Below are positions 45,201 to 56,966 of a stretch of DNA of 64,000 nucleotides, piece after piece. The notes beneath the pieces are model-generated. The model had not been told where the DNA came from. It did not search any database and saw only the letters and a list, made by a program, of their open reading frames with translations. The position numbers and the translations under genes are program-made. The stretch is from positions 81,671,322-81,735,321 of the forward strand of contig CATQJL010000223.1 in assembly GCA_958299035.1 (NCBI GenBank), read 5' to 3'. The DNA comes from Cylicocyclus nassatus (lineage: Eukaryota > Nematoda > Chromadorea > Rhabditida > Strongylidae). How positions within the stretch are numbered: position 1 is the stretch's first letter; every line of letters begins with the position of its first letter.

Positions 45201-48200
45201 CTGCATTGTTACAGAAAACCGTCAGCGTTGCAAAAAACGAGATAAAACTATCATTTTTTAGTTCGCCTATAAACTAAGCTTACACCACCTTAGTCAACCG
45301 AAAGACTTTCGTTTCGGGAAGCTCCTCGACGAGGCAACAATACCCCATTAAATCGCTAGATGGCATAGTTTACGGTCAGAACTAAAGCGGTATCTAATAG
45401 CCTTCAAACCTTTGACTTTCGTTCTTGATTAATGAAGACAAGTTTGCTAACCGAGTTTGCTTTCAACGCTATTTGAATTATAAAAGATGGGGGCTAGCAA
45501 GGATCAAAATACTTTGATAAGTAAGATTTGAAAAACGGCAAAATGTTAGAATTTGCATTTTTTGAGACGTCCTACTTCTGCATTCTCCAAATCACCTGTA
45601 GGTTGTCATGCTCCTTATTTTATAAACAGATTCACTTGTGTTTGTCCCCAATCATCATTTGAAACTCGCTTTGCATCAAATGTGATCAAATACAAGACCA
45701 GTGCTAAGAGATTCCCTTGTTTCTTGCAGTGTCTTCCAAATAAGCCTCAGAGTCTTTCAAGGCTTTATAATTAGTGCAGAAGAAATGGAAATTAGTGCTA
45801 AGAACATTCCTGGCATAAAAAACTGGCAAAGTCTCTTGCCAGACATGGCATGTGTACCAATTAGCACAAGGCTTTTCAGCTTGGCACGAAAACATGCAAT
45901 GCCAACTGGATAGCTTGACTTTCATTCGATTTTTTGGCCTCTGAATTTCTCGCTTTTGTGCCGGATACCTTCGAGGTGCATGAAAACATATCTATACAAG
46001 TAAAAAATAACTCCTCTATCTCTGTTTTTTTTTCTTCGGCCATCATTCTTCAAATGAATTACATTGTCCAAAAAATTAGTGAAAAGCAATTTGATCTCCT
46101 ACAAGCACTAGTAAGCTTTATATTTGGATAATTTATCGAAAATTATTATATTAAAGTCGGTATCCCACCTGTAAAATGTCCTTGAACTCATCTTTGGTGA
46201 TCGTTCCGCTCTTATTCAAGTCGTACATAGTGAATGCAACTGAATATAAAAATCGACTATTGATTGAACGATTTCGATATCTATTTCTGTTTATACTTAG
46301 AACTAATCAAACTTACATCGCAGCTTTGCCTCACGGCTATTCCATGGATGTGGCTTGTTTTTGTTTATTGGACGGAAATGGCTGAGAACTTTGACAAAGT
46401 CGCGGAAATAGACTTTTCGCCTTTCGACAACTCTGCAAATATAATCGATTATAAAATCAATGTATGGATTCTCAAGCTAAGAACGAACGCTAGAAAAGTT
46501 ACAGTGTACGAAAATCAATGTCGACTATTTTGTGATTTGGGCGCTGTTTTTGTTAAAGGGGTCGATGGGAATTCAAAAATTGAAAATTTAATACATGGAA
46601 TATGTGGGAAAAAAAACCGAATAAACGGCAGCAGTGGCGATCCCAGTATATCCGTCCGGGGAATCGGGGGAGGGTCAAAAAGTTTACGATTAAAGGTGCA
46701 TGGCGTTAGTTAAGCGCTCGAAGATTTCTCTTGGATGCTTTCCAAGATTTTTGCGGGTCTACAACAAGAAATTTTTTTACAAGGCTAATTCGAAATTTTG
46801 ATTAACTTTGGACCTTTATGGTTTGATTTTAAGGAAGTACAACACAAGCTCATTTCTGTAATTCGTGCAAGTATTATTCAAAATTTCTTGACACGTTCCC
46901 GGGAAGCCCCCCCCCCCCCTAATTCGCCGTCCGCCGCTGATAGTGGGTAGAAATTGAAAGCAATATGTTAGATATACAAATGTCTTGAATGCTGCAAAAA
47001 TCATTACCTCAAAGTATTTGCAGAGTATTTAGGGAGCTGTTTACCCGAATTTTGCAAATCGCTGCATATCTCTGTTCCGAGAGATGCGTTCCCCAAAAAT
47101 CTCCAAAAAAAATCAAAGATGTCACTCGCCTTGAATCGCTAGTAGCACCACGAGCAAATGTTTCAATTGAGAAAATCTCATTTAGCCGGGGCGCAGACGG
47201 CTATTTGCAATCATGGGCCACCCTGAGCTCAACACTCAATGTTTGTTTTGCGTTCATTTTGCGTGTTGCCTTCATTTTAAAGCAGGCCCCTCGATTTAAG
47301 CGCAAAAAATCAAAAACTTTATAGTTGCAAAATTTGGAAAAGTCCTATTTTATGTCTGTTCCAAAACCAAAGTCTGACGGCAGTAAAGAAGCCGAAAGGT
47401 CACTTTGCCATTTTGCGTTGAACACCTTTTTTGCCACCCCCCCCCCCCTCTCCTCTCTCATCGCGTCTATTCTCACCTCCCCTCCTTGATCAAGAAAATG
47501 AAAATCTAAAAATGACGTCATTGTCTAAGAGCTTGAAAAAAATTCGTCCATAAGTCCGTCTCCAATGAAATGCGATATCAAACCATGGGCAAAAGTGAGT
47601 TTACCTTTTGACAGCCAAAAAAAAGTTTGTGTAAATAGAGAAGCCATTTTTGGTATCAGATTACTGGGCAAAAGGCATCTAGCAATTTCCTATAAATTTT
47701 TATTTTTCTTTATTGGACCTCGACCTCTACATAAGCTTTGAGTACAAATTTATGGAGGGGGATAGTTATATGCTGATGTGTTTGAATTTTATGAATTGCT
47801 CTGTATTCTCACAATCAGTTTTTTCTTTCAGCTGTTTAGGGGAGACTGGCAAGCGTTTCTTCTGTTTTTTCTAAGTATGGATCATCAGAGAACATGGTAT
47901 AAATCACGAGCGAGCAGCAACAATAACTCATGGCTTTTCAAAGATTTATAACTTTCGATCTGTCAGGAGCTAGAATCTTCCAGAAATCTGCAAACAACAT
48001 AATCCTAGTGATTCTAATTTTTTCTAAACTAATAGGGAGCGTAGCTATAGAGCAAGAAACCACCAAAAACGTCAAAAATGGAACCCTTTCGCTTCAAATT
48101 ATGCGCCCCCCCCCCCCGTTTATTTTTGTGCAAATTCAAATTTGCGGAACCTTCTTCTTGCAACAAATTTGATAAGAACTGGCACTATGGATGGACAGAA

Positions 48201-51200
48201 GGGTAATAAGATAATTGATGGTAATTTGTTGGAGATCCATCTGGTTTTCTGAGAGATTTTTAGTCTAAGAAACTAATTGCGCGGAAGCATCCTTATATGC
48301 ATGACGTTTGAACTCTAGGACGGCCAAGTGCTCAAGCCCGATAATTCGATTTGAAGCTCTTTACCAAAAAAGGTTAGTTTTTGTCGTGCTTGCGCGTTTT
48401 CGGAAGTGGGACTTCATCCATTGGGTTTATAAGAGCAAACCATAGCTGTTTTCTAGAAGGAATCTTTTCGAGACCCTGGCTGAAGTTAATCTTTGATTTG
48501 GTAAAATTTGGTACGAAAGATTTCGTACTCAATTTCGTACTTATTCGTTCTCCATTGCAAAATAAGCTGAAGCCAGCTCTACAAAATAAAACCCATAGAT
48601 CCGCTAAAAACCTTGAAGCGAGTTATTCATGGTCATGGGTACATAAGTCCTTTTGGGAATCATAAAAAATTGGCAGAAAAGTTTTTTTGAGGAGCTCCTC
48701 TGATTTAGCAAGCTTGACTTTGATATTTTCTCCAAGAAAATTTTTGCAAAGCTAACTCACCTTTCCAAGCTTTGTGAAACTTGAACTTTAAACGAAAATA
48801 AGGACTACTTGCACGATTTTGTAGATCATATAGACCCTTTCAAATTATTCTTCTTCTTAGGCCGCGGACAGAGTTCACGCGATTTCATCGTCGCGATTCA
48901 TCGCGACAAGACAAGTGTTACGAGTTCATTGCATGTCGATCTTCTTGTATTTCGGTTGTGATAGAGTTACAATTATTCGCATTGGAAAACTATCATAACC
49001 CAAATGCAAGAAGATCGGCATGCAATGATATTGTTATAGCCTTGTCGCGATCAATCGCGATGATGAAATCGCGTGAACTCTGCCCAAGGCCCTTAAGGGT
49101 CTGGCATACTTCACGCGATTTCAGTCGCGACGCGATTGGCAATATTCCAACTGTCCATAACTCACTGTAAACACCTCGCAAATGTACAGAAAATGGGGCA
49201 TTTCACCAAGGCTCGTAAGTTATACACATTATGCAGCAGTCTACTAGTGCTAGATCCGAAAATTTCCGGCGAATTGCCAAATCGCGTCAATGAAATCGCG
49301 TGAAGTATGCCCGGCCCTTAGGGGAAGGAAAGAGGAGGGAAGGAGAGACGTTCATCTCAGTCACTGAGAAATAGAATTACCTCAAACTTCGTTTTAAAAA
49401 ATCTCTCGGCGCAGATCCTGTGGGAGCCTTTTGGATAAAAAAAAACAATCTTCACAATTTTTCTGTATATCGATGGCTGTGCCTGACTGCTTATATAAGA
49501 GAGGATTGCCATGTTAAAAACGCAGGCTTGAAGAAAAACATCGTGAGATTTTTGAGAGTTCTTGCTTCGTCTTCAAAAGAAATTTCTGCAAGGTTTAGTA
49601 TCCTTCTGATACCAAAAAATTGCTTAGCTCACAGAAACTAAGAGTCTGAAAAAAAGTTGATTTTGAAAGAAGGAAACCGAGCAGAACTTATGCAGCAAGC
49701 TGGTACGATCTAGATCAATTTGGCATGCAAATGTCAGAGAATTTCGTTCTTAATTGTCTAATTACCCCATCAAATCTTTTCCTCTGCAAACTCCGTTCAT
49801 CAGCGCCTCATAACAGATAATGCAGTTATCCCATCTAGGCTGTTATCGACTCGGTGCCGGCCATAAAAGGGACAACTAGCGCCGTGTACCGGAAATGGCT
49901 CATACGCTCATCTGACCAATTAATCTCGATGATGTCAGTGCAAGTGCTTGTCCTCGCCGGCCTAATCCACCATCATCTCGTCCGCGCCCGGGTGTGGATC
50001 CGGCACAGCTCTCGGCCTCTCGTCAATTTTTCATCCTTCAACGGAAGCATGCTCTATTTGTCTTTGTGTATTCCCCGCGTCAGATTCATCGTTTAATCAA
50101 CCGCCTCCGGACCCAAAACGCAGGAATGTTGCCGGCATTCTGGAGCAAAGGGGGTCTAAGTAGCAAAAAACCAAACTGGCAACATCTCATCTGCAGACAG
50201 GCTATAGGCTCATAAATTCGAGCGAAACCTAAATTGGCTCGTTAGACTTTGAGCGTTCGTTTTTCTAGGCTAATGATGTTTTCGGCTTGTGTATACGGTG
50301 CATTTGCACAAACTAGAACATTGATTATCAATGAATAACAAGTCCAAGACCAATTTTACACTCTTCCTGCTTCACCCAACTTTTCCGTTTTTTCAATTGC
50401 CTATTATTTACACTTTCAACATTCTTTATGAAATTCTTCCTTATTCGAGAATTTGTATAATTTGAGGTTGTAAACATTTTCATAAAAAAACCAAAAATTA
50501 ATGACATTTAATGTCTCCTACCGATCATCAGCTTGCTTGCTTCCCATATCTTCGTATCCATTACTCATCTCTAAACCTTTTTCGACCCTTTTCTCCATCC
50601 CCCCCCCCATCCCTTCCCCGCAATACTGCTTACCCATAAATGTTTTAGATTCCTTGAAGTGAATGCGTAAAGTTTTCGACAAATAAAATGATGCCCTTCC
50701 ACATGACTCGGAGGGGAAAAAGTCATACAAAGCAGACAACAACTTTATAAGTTAAATAGATTCTGAGGGTAGGGAGGGCGAAAATATGTGGGGGGGGGAG
50801 GGGGGGGGGGAGAAGGGAAGGGAAGACGAGTAGAAGAGATATTTCCGATAGGATGGGGCATTACAATGAATAATTCGTTCCTCAACCCTAAATATGTCAT
50901 ATGAAAATTTATAGCATTTCAAGATTACAATTTTGTTTTGAGAAATGTTCCCCAACTCGATTCTGAAACAGGAAAAGTCCCAAGAATTATTCGCCATAAG
51001 GCAAACCAAAGACCTGAGTACTAACAAGTTCACGCTGTTCTTTTCAGGCTCGAAAATTGAGTTTTTGGGTGTTCTGCACTTTCAAACGAAGACATCCTTC
51101 AGCATTTACGTCTTTCACGCAGAGACATACGGCAAATTTTTCACTTATTCACTCATTCATCTATTCCTACAATCATTCATTCATTCAGTCATTCCCCTTC

Positions 51201-52505
51201 ATTCTCATTGGCTTTCATTCTAATCCTTCTAACATATTCAGATGAATCCAAGAGGAGCTTTTTCTAACCAGAAAGGGATAATTTAGTTCGTGCTTCTCAG
51301 GCAGGCGGTCTATCAAATCCCACGTGGATTCACGGGAAGAAAAACAAAGCCCATCTGTTGTACTGCAAAACTTCACAAAACAGAAACTCCCGACACCGGC
51401 GGCTCCCAAGAAACTCTTTTCTTCTCATATTTATTTCTTCCTGTCAATATTTTCAGTCTATATTTTTGCATATTTTTACGCAGTATGAGATGTTGATCGA
51501 CAAAGCGCATAAAATAAATATATTTTTGAATCAACTTATCATTGGCCGTAAGAAGTCAATGGTCCGTTAAAAATGGCAGCTTTGCGCTCTCAAATTACTC
51601 TGCTTCCAGATCTTTTGTATCCATATATGACAAAGTAGTGCAAATTCGGAGCATGTGGTGGTTTATAGAAACAATTTACAATGCCTAACTTTGCGGAGAG
51701 GAATCCGAGAATGGGGGGCCGAGCTTGCCATTTTCAGAAATGGTGGGCGGAGCTTGTCATTTTCCGGTGTGCTGAGGTGGAGTTTTCCACGTTTTCTAAG
51801 GTTTCATCAATGACATGAAGTAATAGTTCAAACTTTTTTTAACTTTCTTGGAATTTTTCCATTTTCTTTTTTAGACTATTTCGATATTTTTCTATTTTCT
51901 AATCTTTTTATTTTCTTTTCTTTTTGTATTCCTCTTTTTCCACTACGGAAAGCTGCAAAATTTTTTCAAAGTGAAGTCTTTAGTCTTTTCGAATTCAGAA
52001 ATGACTTATGCAAATGCTTAGAAGTCATCTTGTATGTCTTGCCTTGCTTTTTTCCCTTTAAATGTACTTCGTGTGCCTTCTCAATTTCCACACGGCCGTC
52101 GCAAGCTAAGGCACGACATCTTACAAAAACTCGATAGAATTCTCGCACGAACTACATCTCATTAAAGAGAACTTTTTGGAGGGGGAAGAATCGACTAGAA
52201 AAAGAACAAAATTTTTTAAAATTAGAGACAAATTAGCTTTTTCATCCCATGTTTTACTCTCAGGTGATCATTATTCGAAGGAATAAAATACAATAAAAGG
52301 TATCAAAAAATAAGAATAAAGGTTTGTACTCACTCAGCATCCGCGAAGAATGCGTCAATTATCCGCTGTCCTAGTGGATTCTGTTGTAATTCGGTGATGT
52401 TTTGGAAGTCTGATTCGGTCAAGAAGTACTCGTTGGTTGCTTTGTCGCGATGTGTTGCTAGTGATACAAATCGTTTGTAGAGCGTGACGATTCCATTTCG
52501 GGATA
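39282..52505 (-). CDS. pbo-1: Calcineurin B homologous protein (CHP1/PBO-1 type), N-terminus not found
   Basis: Exons in order of transcription: 52505-52334, 46432-46317, 46239-46169, 39630-39517, 39335-39282. Phases agree at each junction and give 174 residues plus stop, against about 195 in human CHP1. Key stretches are GIVTLYKRFVSL, NPLGQRIIDAFF, VYFRDFVKVLSHFRP, MYDLNKSGTITKDEF (EF-hand 3 loop), IADRTMREADKDGDGCITF (EF-hand 4 loop) and the C-terminus MEKTDIEQKMSFRFLT. EF-hands 1 and 2 are degenerate, as is usual in CHPs. This family binds and supports plasma-membrane Na+/H+ exchangers; in C. elegans PBO-1 acts in intestinal proton secretion for posterior body contraction. Introns are 5.9 kb, 77 bp, 6.5 kb and 181 bp. 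The myristoylated first exon (about 20 residues) must lie beyond 52505 and was not securely found. Calcineurin B itself fits less well (ends differently). Confidence 0.9.
39968..40980. repeat. ~1-kb palindrome of ~120-bp repeat units
   Basis: Left of about 40517 a unit with GGCTGGGAGTTTGCACAGGG, GTAATCGAGCATG and TTATCGATTTTATCGATTTT recurs four times in forward orientation (near 40114, 40228, 40353, 40468). Right of it the same unit recurs three times in reverse (near 40530, 40651, 40771). The centre is ATCACCCCCTTGGGGATGAT. Outer ends carry CCGGACCAAACTTGGCACAC and its complement. The right end continues to ATTCGGAACATACGTACATA. It lies in the CHP intron between exons 39630 and 39517-39335 outward (3' large intron). 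Confidence 0.85.
40989..41742. mobile_element. hAT-type MITE with 8-bp duplication ACATACAG
   Basis: The element begins CAGGGCCCGGCACGAG and ends TGTGCCGGGCCCTG, inverted termini of hAT style. ACATACAG lies directly on both sides (40981-40988, 41743-41750), the 8-bp duplication expected for hAT. It inserted into the ACATACAG-rich tail of the palindromic repeat, so the tail (ACAGACAT..., CATTCAGCTTTATATATAAG) resumes after 41742. An internal palindrome GATCGTCTGG lies around 41357-41400. No transposase. Confidence 0.85.
41790..44680. other. Intronic DNA of the CHP gene with decayed repeats
   Basis: I recognise no gene. AAAGAGCTCTTCATGCTCTT (42254) and the end TTTTCCGTTCACCCTAATA (about 42839-42857) resemble the mariner-like MITEs of the 16-22 kb region. 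AGTCGAAGTGGCC (41869) matches the inner foldback element at 15062. The plus-strand frame at 44233-44457 looks protein-like (ISRALDKVQRSKKLDFTEQL) but matches no family I know and may be a transposase relic. Confidence 0.4.
44681..44741. ncRNA. Pre-miRNA-like imperfect hairpin (candidate)
   Basis: GCGCCTTTCGAAAAGTATTG TAATCTAG pairs with CTAGATTGCAATACTTTCAA AAGGCGC around the 6-nt loop TCGTGC. There are single mismatches and a one-base bulge, giving a 61-nt stem-loop of the size and imperfection of nematode miRNA precursors. It sits in the large CHP intron. It could equally be the remnant of a small palindromic transposon; expression is unknown. Confidence 0.3.
45009..45080 (-). repeat. tRNA-derived SINE (A and B boxes)
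   Basis: On the minus strand TGGCGTAGTGG (45070-45060) matches the polymerase III A box and GGTTCGATGC (45030-45021) matches the B box, 29 nt apart as in tRNA genes. The downstream part (TGCCTTTAGGCCAACC) does not close a normal acceptor stem, so it is more likely a SINE head or decayed tRNA copy than a working tRNA. It lies in the large CHP intron. Confidence 0.55.
48859..49094. mobile_element. hAT-like MITE, first of an adjacent pair
   Basis: Ends are GCGGACAGAGTTCACGCGAT with TTCATCG and the complement of ATGAAATCGCGTGAACTCTG. The interior is itself an inverted repeat (CATGCCGATCTTCTTGCATT-like arms). It abuts the next copy through AAGGCCCTTAAGGGTCT. Confidence 0.75.
49095..49320. mobile_element. 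hAT-like MITE, second of an adjacent pair
   Basis: Ends are AGGGTCTGGCATACTTCACG CGATTTCA and the complement of TGAAATCGCGTGAAGTATGC CCGGCCCT. It shares the CACGCGATTTCA subterminal module with its neighbour and with 28634-30193. Confidence 0.75.
49321..52333. other. Intronic DNA of the CHP gene, nothing recognised
   Basis: No exon or domain is supported. The stretch contains poly-C and poly-G tracts (50599, 50790), an ATTC microsatellite (about 51142-51200) and repeated GGGCGGAGCTTGYCATTTTC modules near 51715-51770. Confidence 0.4.
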
Positions 52506-55500
52506 CTGTAAATACGGTGATTCTGTGGATCGATAAAAAATAATAGGGTTGAAAAATAATTTCTGGAGAAAAAGATAGGACTGGTTAATAATCAATAAAA
52601 AATAAAATGTCAATGCATTATGGAAAATGGATAGGGATGGTGGGATGGTGACTCCGAAAAAAGCCAAGGATTTTGCTTTGGAAAAATATTGGTGTCTTCA
52701 GAAAGAAAGCCCAGAATTCTTGCAGTTACTGAAAACAAAGTCAAAATATGTCTTCTGACGAATTAGACGAATTTTTTGGAGATATGTTGAGAACTGACTC
52801 ACAACATCTAGGAATTTCTTTTCCACAAAAATTGGAAAATAGGATGGTAGGTCAAAAAATTGGGCTAGAAGTTTCTTCACAAAAATATTTGCAAATATTG
52901 ACGTTGACTCAAAAAAAACATTAAATTCAAAAAATTTCTTGAAAAGCAATGGGGTGTAACTTTAGAGAATCGAGAAACTTTTTTTGAGAAGATTTCGTGA
53001 ATATATCTTCCAATATAATGTTAGACTATAGTTTACTTGATATTGTTCTACTTACTTACCTTTTGATTTCATCTATAGAATTATTTATACCCCTTTTTGC
53101 ACCCTCACTGATTTGCACTTTTCTCCCTCCCCTATCTCGTTTTCGTTCCCGTTCTCTTCTTTTTCATCTTTTTCATGTCCACTTGTTGTTTGACTTCCCC
53201 ACATCTATCATTCCTCAATGATAAATCTGAGAAAGTCTTGCTTTTGAATACCTACATAATTAATGTTGGACAGATCTCCATAGATCGCATGACGAGTGAT
53301 AACGCCATCCATAACCTTATAATGCGCTTTGCACTATCGTGTACATGTTTCCCTAGTGACTAGTACATCTTTCAATCTTCAATGGCTTCAGCTACTAGAC
53401 TTCCTTTTCCACATTAACAAAAGCCATCTCAAAGCGAGCAGGAAGTTTATAGCCGTAGTAATTACGGGTATTCACATCCGGAGTACCCCGTGTTCTGTCG
53501 CTCACCCACTCACTGAGCCTCACCTCATTCACAATTTCTCTGCAAAATTGCGTCCTCTCTTCTTTCGCTTTTTAAACTCATTTTTCTCTTTCCCACGAGA
53601 TGAATATTCAAAGATGCTCGCAAACGCCCCTTCAAGGAATGCAACTTCGCCTTTGACTTTCAATTTGCTATTCCTCCACTTTAAGTTATGCTCTTTTTGA
53701 ACTCGCGCCATTAATTTTTAATGAAAATTTTTTGGCAACACATGCTTGAGCAAAACCTGATTGCTTAATTTTCTCATTACAGTGAAGTAAAATTGAAGTG
53801 TTAGATTTTTTTCTTATTTTGCTCCAATTTGTGATTTTAGTCAATAAACATCTGTTTTTTCTCCAGTCTATATCAGTACAAGTTTTGTAGAGGGCTTAGA
53901 GCGTATAAAACAAATAATCAAACGAAAAACAATTACAAGCCAAAATAGATAAAACCAAATAAAGCAGGAATCTTATGAAAAGCAATGCATTAAAACGAAA
54001 ATTAGTCTAATAATGTAATGGAATCGTTTTCCACAATTTTGTCAGCGGTAAAAATCGAAGCGGATCTAAGTCTCCAATGAAGAAACCCAAATAAACATCA
54101 AAAAGACTGAAGGGTAAAGGGTGATAAGGCAAAAAAATGATTGGAACAATTAAAGACGATTTATTCTGATTTTTACTAATCATAGGCACAATTCTTTTTA
54201 TACTTTCTGACTTCATATGTCTTTTTTTGTTAAAATTCGCGGATGTTTAAAAGCAATCATAAAAAGACGTCTTTGATCTATTCGCAAGTGTAAATGTAGA
54301 AAAAGCAAAGCTGTGTTTAGCAATTCTTAATTGAAGAGTATTGTAAATTTTGAAAAAATAGTAATTAGTAGGCTATATACACCATCTCCTAAAAAAGATT
54401 TATTTTGAGTACATGATCTTCTTATTTAGATGTATCAGATCTTTTTCTTTTCCTATCTTTTCAAAAATCATAAAGGTCTCCAGAAAATTCTGTCCCAAAT
54501 GTTGAGAATTAACATATCCCAGCATCCGCACTTTTACCTATTTCAAGAACACCTTGCCCTATAGAGGTTCCAGAAATTGAATAAGCCGGTAGATAAATTG
54601 AATTGAGAACTTCATACATTTTGAGAGTTCTTCTTCCCGGAAAGTCTTTATCAAAGTGCAAGTTTGTTACCATATTTTTCCTCACTCTTCCTCTTTTTCA
54701 GTCGGTTATACACTATGCAATGCTAAATACAAATGATACTTTGGTAATTGAATTTAGATCCCGATCCCGTCAAAAATTAATTTACTGAAGAGCTTCAAAA
54801 TCGCGGGATTTGCCTTTCGTCATCGCAGAAGCTTTAGCTCGAGATTAAACCGCTTGCACTCGGCAAAGTCGTTTTCTAAGCCTATTGCATAATTCTAGGC
54901 ATTTCAATTCTGTAGGGAAATCCTTCAGAGAACTTTCTCCTCTTTGACTTTATAACGCGGTACTTCGTCATTCAGGGGGGAGGGGTGTAAGTAAAAACTT
55001 AATTCAATGATTTTGCGTGAAATATCCTACGAGTAATATTGAACCACTAGCCTAAGAAGTAGAAAATTTGATCAATATTGTAGGGTAGAATTTTGAGAGA
55101 GAAATTCCTGCACATTCGATACAAGCTAGGATTACTTTCATGATTTTCACTGGGATTCTCAAGACATTTCTTCCATATTCAGCTATCATCTCGTTCCTAG
55201 CCTTAAAAACTACAATTTATGCCGACATTTCTATAATTCAAATGGCCGGATAGACAATAATCAAAGAAAAAAACAAAAGTCAAGTCATGGGAATGTCATT
55301 AGCGCCGATGGCATTCTTATAAGTAGTAGGCATAAAGAGGAGCCGGGGGGGGGGGGGAGGGTAGTATATTTCACAGCCATTACTCCAAAGTGAGAAGTTT
55401 TTCCTCTAGTTCCAATTGCCTATGGTTCTAATTTAATAATCTGTACTTGAAAACTTCTTTTTCGACCCTCCCCCCCCCCCCAACTCCTGAATTTTCTCCT

Positions 55501-56805
55501 GAGACCAATTTCGCTTACCAATATGAGTACACTTAATTAAATATTAGGGTCACCTACACTTTCTTTCCCTTCCCCATTTGGGTGAAGTGCAAATGTTCAG
55601 GAAATGTATTTGAACTTAACTACGCCACCGGATGCCAGAGCATCATAATTCCAGAACTTTCCCCTTTTTTATTGCTATACAAACTATTTTTGCCTCAGTT
55701 TTAACTCCTCAAAATAGAAAAAAAATAAAAAGTGTTTATTCAGTTGAGGTTTCAGTTGTAAAAAGCTTACTCAGGAGAAATTTTTTATGCTTTTTCTTCG
55801 TCTAAGGAATAATGGAGACCGGCATATTCTCACTAACCCGTGCGTAATTCTTTTTTCATAGTTGTTTCTAAGACAACTGAGAGCCTCATGATCCAGTCAA
55901 AAAACCTTTTCACTTCTTGCTCATTCGTTTTTTCCTCATCAAGTCTATTATTTTGTTTATTCACGTATCTTATTATTTGTCTAATAAAAATTGTCAAATA
56001 AACAGGCAAAAAACGAAAGTTATCAGTGGAAAATGCAAAATGCAAATTGCAATCTTTACTTGAACCATTGATTTGTTCCTGCTTTTTCTTACCATCAAAA
56101 ATATTTGACTAATCACCAGTTGAATAACTTTATTCAAACACAAGGAATTTCAAAACTGCTTAAATAAGAGCTTTGTCAGCTGTAAAAAACAGTTTCAATT
56201 GATAAGTTCACCTAGTTTTGTTGAGAAAGCGGACCAGTTGTATGGTTTATGTCTTTTTTCACTCAAAACCACATCTCTAGCACGAGTAGAATTTTATGGT
56301 ATTTCTACAGCCGGAGCCTAGAAACACTTCAAAAAGTGCATTATACGTTTACATTATCTTATTATGGCCGATAACACGTGTTCAAGGAACTTTTATTGGA
56401 TTTTGTCCTTCCTTCAAGTCTTTTTTGTTTCCTCAATTTCTCCGGGCCCATCAACAGCAAAGTTGTGCTGAAACATCATGGCGCACATCCCATATGAATT
56501 CATTCATTTTCAGATTTTTTCCCGACGAATGCAGCGAAAATATGATATAATCACAGCATCATGTGTCTAAGTCTTTTACCACTTGAAGGTATCAGTAAAA
56601 AAGTGTTGCCTAGTTCAGTCAAATTGACTAAGCCATCTCATTCACGTTTTCATCTATTTATTTATCTTCCAATAAATAGTTAAACCGGAAAATCGAACTT
56701 TTTTTAGAGCTCACCACATATATGTATACTGTTGGTATGGATTTGGGTTCTCGTACTTATTTTACTGCTGCAACAATAAAAAGTTTTTTGCTAATACAAT
56801 TAATT

Positions 56806-56966
56806 TATTTATCCATTCATTTTATCGCGCATTCAATAATGCATTCGTTCATTCACCAGTCATTTCACTTAATCATTCATTCATTTTTATTCATTCATTC
56901 TTTTAGTCATCCATTCATTCCTTCCTTCATTCATTTATTTATTCCCTCATTCATTTCCTCATGCTT
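56806..56966. repeat. Imperfect (CATT)n/(ATTT)n microsatellite
   Basis: Many copies of CATT and TTCA occur over about 160 bp, read on the plus strand, with several variants (CATTCGTTCATT, CATTCCTTCCTT). The plus-strand open frame across it is only an effect of the repeat. Confidence 0.85.

Noticed and set aside
53060..53072. Possible first CHP exon ATGAAATCAAAAG before GTAAGTAAG (minus strand), phase-compatible with the exon at 52505
   Set aside because: It would start the protein MKSKVSRNG and omit the first helix and the myristoylation glycine typical of CHPs. Good splice site, but only 13 nt, so chance cannot be excluded.
55833..56045. Minus-strand frame with LDEEKTNEQEVKRFF
   Set aside because: Looked at as a source of the missing CHP helix, but its neighbours do not fit and no splice phase agrees. 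No other family recognised.
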